This document shows positions 41,315-43,726 of a stretch of 43,726 nucleotides of DNA, one piece after another (position 1 is the first letter of the stretch; the number at the start of each line of letters is the position of its first letter). The stretch lies in contig CACGCL010000007.1 of the NCBI GenBank assembly GCA_902571525.1, positions 1 to 43,726 on the forward strand, in the 5' to 3' direction. This stretch comes from an uncultured Pelagibacteraceae bacterium (GTDB taxonomy: Bacteria > Pseudomonadota > Alphaproteobacteria > Pelagibacterales > Pelagibacteraceae). The position numbers and the translations under genes are program-made. The notes beneath the pieces were generated by a model. The model saw nothing but the letters and a program-made list of their open reading frames with translations, made no database searches and was not told the origin of the DNA.

Positions 41315-43102
41315 TTATTTTTTTTTAATAATATTAATATTTAATTCTTTTAAACGGTTATCTTCCACATTTGATGGTGCATTCATCATTAAATCTTGAG
41401 CATTTTGATTCAATGGGAACATTGTGATCTCCCTAATATTTTTTTCGCCAGCTAATAACATGATAATCCTATCAATACCAGGTGCTATACCACCATGGGG
41501 GGGAGCTCCATAACTTAATGCATTAATCATTCCACTAAATTTTTCATCTACACTTTGCTTGTTGTAACCAGCTATTGCAAAAAGTTTGTACATTAGCTCA
41601 GGTATATGATTTCTAATTGCCCCTGATGATAATTCAACTCCATTGCAGACTATGTCATATTGATATGCTTTTATATCTAATGGTTTATTTAAATTCAATT
41701 TATTTAAATCGCCTTGGGGCATTGAGAATGGGTTATGACTGAACTTTATTTGACCTGATTTTTCATCAATTTCATACATAGGGTAGTCAACTATCCAACA
41801 AAAAGCAAATATATTTTCGTCAATTAAATCTAAGTCTCTAGCAATTTTGTCTCGTGCTAAAGATAATAATTTCTCCACATCTTTTTTATTACCACAAGAA
41901 AAGAAAATACTATCTCCGTTTTCAGCTTTGCTTTTTTTCATAATCTCCTTACATGCATCTGAAGAAAAAAATTTTCCTATTGGACCTTTGCCTGAAATTT
42001 TATTTTCTTCGTTTTCAAAGGTTAAATATGCTAGTCCATTGGATCCTTCTTCTTTAGCCCATCTGTCAATATTGTCAAAAAAACTTCTAGGTTTATTTTT
42101 TGTTTTTTTTGTAACTATTGCTCTTACTAATGATCCTTCCTTTACTAATTTTTTAAAAATTTCAAACTTTACATCTGTTCTTGAAAAGATTTCTGTTAAA
42201 TCACATATTTCTAGGGGATTTCGAAGATCAGGTTTATCTGATCCATATTTAAGCATTGAATCAGAAAAAGTAATTTGGGGGAATTTTTCATTTAGAATTT
42301 TTTTAGAAGAAAATTTTTTAAAAATATTATTAAGTAACTTTTCTACAACAGTAAATACATCTTTTTGTTCCACAAAAGACATTTCTATATCTAATTGGTA
42401 GAACTCACCCGGGCTTCTATCTGCTCTGGCATCCTCATCTCTAAAACATGGGGCAATTTGAAAATATTTATCAAATCCAGAGACCATTATAAGCTGTTTG
42501 AATTGTTGTGGTGCTTGCGGAAGAGCGTAAAACTTTCCAGGGTTGAGTCTGCTGGGTACCAAAAAATCTCTTGCCCCCTCAGGGCTTGATGATGTTAATA
42601 TTGGTGTTTGATATTCTAAAAATCCAAAACCTTCCATTTCTTTTCGAATAAAAGATATTACCTTAGACCTTAGATTGATATTTTCATGAATTTTACTTCT
42701 TCTTAAATCTAAAAACCTGTATTTCAGTCTTATTTCTTCAGAATATTCCTGATCTGAAAATACTGGAAGGGGTAATTCTTTGGTTTTACCTAAAATTTTA
42801 AAATTGGTAATTTTTATTTCAATTTCTCCTGATTTAAGCTCCTTATTTATAGTATCCTTTTCTCTTGTAACAACTCGCCCTTGGAATTGAGCAACAGTCT
42901 CCAAAGGAATTTTTTCAATTTTTTTGAATAAATTATTTTTGTTGTCTATAACACATTGTGTAATTCCATAAGTATCCCTCAAATCAACGAATAAAAGATT
43001 TCCATGATTTCTCTTTTTATTAATCCATCCAGATAATAAAACATCTTCACCATTATTATTTATATTTAATTCACCACATGTATGAGTTCTATATAACGTC
43101 AA
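41315..43102 (-). CDS. aspS: Aspartyl-tRNA synthetase
   Basis: A 595-residue bacterial-type class II synthetase. The anticodon-binding OB fold is at 1-105, with W-I-N-K-K-R-N-H-G-N-L-L-F-V-D-L-R-D. Motif 2 is F-R-D-E-D-A-R-A-D-R, followed by the Q-L-D-I-E-M-S-F strand; a GAD insertion is in the middle; motif 3 is G-I-A-P-G-I-D-R. A histidine (His33) in the K-R-N-H-G loop matches non-discriminating enzymes, which also charge tRNA(Asn); this implies a GatCAB pathway for Asn-tRNA, by inference. Its start overlaps the hdaA end by 14 bases. Confidence 0.96.
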   Translation of the reverse strand: MTLYRTHTCGELNINNNGEDVLLSGWINKKRNHGNLLFVDLRDTYGITQCVIDNKNNLFKKIEKIPLETVAQFQGRVVTREKDTINKELKSGEIEIKITNFKILGKTKELPLPVFSDQEYSEEIRLKYRFLDLRRSKIHENINLRSKVISFIRKEMEGFGFLEYQTPILTSSSPEGARDFLVPSRLNPGKFYALPQAPQQFKQLIMVSGFDKYFQIAPCFRDEDARADRSPGEFYQLDIEMSFVEQKDVFTVVEKLLNNIFKKFSSKKILNEKFPQITFSDSMLKYGSDKPDLRNPLEICDLTEIFSRTDVKFEIFKKLVKEGSLVRAIVTKKTKNKPRSFFDNIDRWAKEEGSNGLAYLTFENEENKISGKGPIGKFFSSDACKEIMKKSKAENGDSIFFSCGNKKDVEKLLSLARDKIARDLDLIDENIFAFCWIVDYPMYEIDEKSGQIKFSHNPFSMPQGDLNKLNLNKPLDIKAYQYDIVCNGVELSSGAIRNHIPELMYKLFAIAGYNKQSVDEKFSGMINALSYGAPPHGGIAPGIDRIIMLLAGEKNIREITMFPLNQNAQDLMMNAPSNVEDNRLKELNINIIKKK

Positions 43103-43726
43103 ATTTATCCTCTAAAATTTCTTTAATTATTTTCATATTAATTGGTTTTTTTTTTTTTAAACTAATTTCATCAATTGTACATATAAATTCTCTAATTTTT
43201 CCATATGATCTCGTAATTCTTTTTGAAATAAAATCTATAAGTTTTGAGTTTAAAGTGATTTGATAATCTGCTAAATTTTTAGTTATAAGAGCTTGTATTA
43301 AAATATCATCAGGTTTTTGGATTTCTGCAAATAAACAATTTTTAAGTCTAGACTTTAAGTCATTAAGTTTAATATTTGAGTCCTTTAATGACTTGTTAGA
43401 GGTCAATATTAAAAATTTATTATATTTCTCGATAGTATCTATAAATGTATAGAATAAATTCTCATCGAATTTGTCGGGAATATTATCGATAATTATATTT
43501 TCATTAAATCTAAGTTTATCTAAATCATAATTTTTTAATTTTTTTAAATCTATTATCAAACCGTTATTTTTCTGCAAAAATATTTCAATTAAGTGAGTTT
43601 TTCCCGAATATCTCTCTCCATGGATATTTATAATTTTTTTTTCCCATTTAGGCCAGCTTAGAAGTAAATTATATGCATAAAAGTTACTTTTACTTACGAA
43701 AAAATCATTTTTATTAAAACTTTTAT
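43089..43726 (-). CDS. hdaA: Hda/DnaA-type ATPase (5' truncated)
   Basis: The frame is open to the window edge, so the true start lies outside; an apparent TTG start at 43577 is rejected. Visible from the edge are D-F-F-V-S-K-S-N-F-Y-A-Y-N-L-L-L-S-W-P-K-W and the Walker A motif G-E-R-Y-S-G-K-T-H-L-I, as in Hda and DnaA; the Walker B region is I-I-I-D-N-I. The DnaA DNA-binding domain IV is absent, which fits Hda, the factor that stimulates ATP hydrolysis on DnaA to stop re-initiation. It ends K-F-D-V-I and overlaps aspS. Confidence 0.85.
   Translation of the reverse strand, partial: KSFNKNDFFVSKSNFYAYNLLLSWPKWEKKIINIHGERYSGKTHLIEIFLQKNNGLIIDLKKLKNYDLDKLRFNENIIIDNIPDKFDENLFYTFIDTIEKYNKFLILTSNKSLKDSNIKLNDLKSRLKNCLFAEIQKPDDILIQALITKNLADYQITLNSKLIDFISKRITRSYGKIREFICTIDEISLKKKKPINMKIIKEILEDKFDVI

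Noticed and set aside
42395..42589. Plus-strand frames inside aspS and similar antisense frames elsewhere
   Set aside because: They are shadows of strongly conserved genes on the other strand, with no ribosome binding site or family match.
43089..43577. A complete 162-residue protein starting at TTG 43577
   Set aside because: The same frame continues to the window edge and includes a Walker A motif, so the gene is truncated by the window.
1..43726. CRISPR array, prophage, insertion sequence or toxin-antitoxin pair
   Set aside because: No regularly spaced repeats, transposase, integrase or typical toxin-antitoxin proteins were seen on either strand.

Overview
The window looks like a piece of the chromosome of a streamlined, very AT-rich marine alphaproteobacterium, most likely SAR11 (Pelagibacterales). 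The evidence is the low GC content, spacers of only a few bases, frequent ATGA and TAATG gene overlaps, and alphaproteobacterial signatures: an IscR-SufBCDSUTA operon, an NDUFA12-like complex I subunit beside a DUF2155 protein, an anmK/tyrS divergent pair, an Hda-type DnaA relative, and an RNase E with a split S1 domain. No rRNA, tRNA, CRISPR array, insertion sequence or prophage gene was seen. No stretch longer than about 300 bases lacks a gene.

Layout. 1-1985 is the edge of a surface-polysaccharide region: the tail of a YfhO-like membrane protein, a family 2 glycosyltransferase and a sugar-nucleotide epimerase. 2126-3755 is a run of five small proteins (an unassigned small protein, DUF1330, GYD, SnoaL-like, DUF2798). 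3745-7550 is a minus-strand run with a DUF4174-like protein, the SRAP protein YedK, a tiny membrane protein coupled to an alpha/beta hydrolase, an SMR-type protein without the essential glutamate, an AhpD-like protein and an inositol-phosphatase-family enzyme. 7636-10388 holds a gamma-butyrobetaine-hydroxylase-like oxygenase and two methyltransferases. 10416-18052 holds CcdA, a second tiny membrane protein, two aldehyde dehydrogenases, a second GYD protein, a DsrE-like protein, DUF779, two EamA transporters and a YbaK-type editing protein. glnA (18193-19599) then meets the Fe-S operon iscR-sufBCDSUTA (25759 down to 19606). The rest is housekeeping: a COG2945 hydrolase, anmK, tyrS, an AsmA-like protein, mrcA-prfB, rne, thiSG, aroQ-accB-accC, DUF2155/NDUFA12, a detached NrdJ C-terminal domain, aspS and a partial hdaA.

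Regulation readable from sequence. The iscR promoter carries a near-perfect IscR type 1 box, and the same intergenic region has two Fur-box-like sites in a 30-bp tandem repeat. prfB carries the classic programmed +1 frameshift. The DsrE-like gene has a perfect 19-bp palindrome at its promoter. A GC-rich hairpin lies between aldB and the DUF779 gene exactly where a ribosome binding site would be. A perfect TTTCACGTGAAA palindrome, close to the parS consensus, lies between the two EamA genes.

The most unusual items are the parS-like site, the iron-control region, the detached NrdJ domain (40481-41314), the SMR protein without its glutamate, RNase E without its zinc-link cysteines, and the two-domain protein overlapping yedK. 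I do not see a clearly new multi-gene defence or mobile system. All assignments come from reading the sequence and from memory of the families; no search was run.
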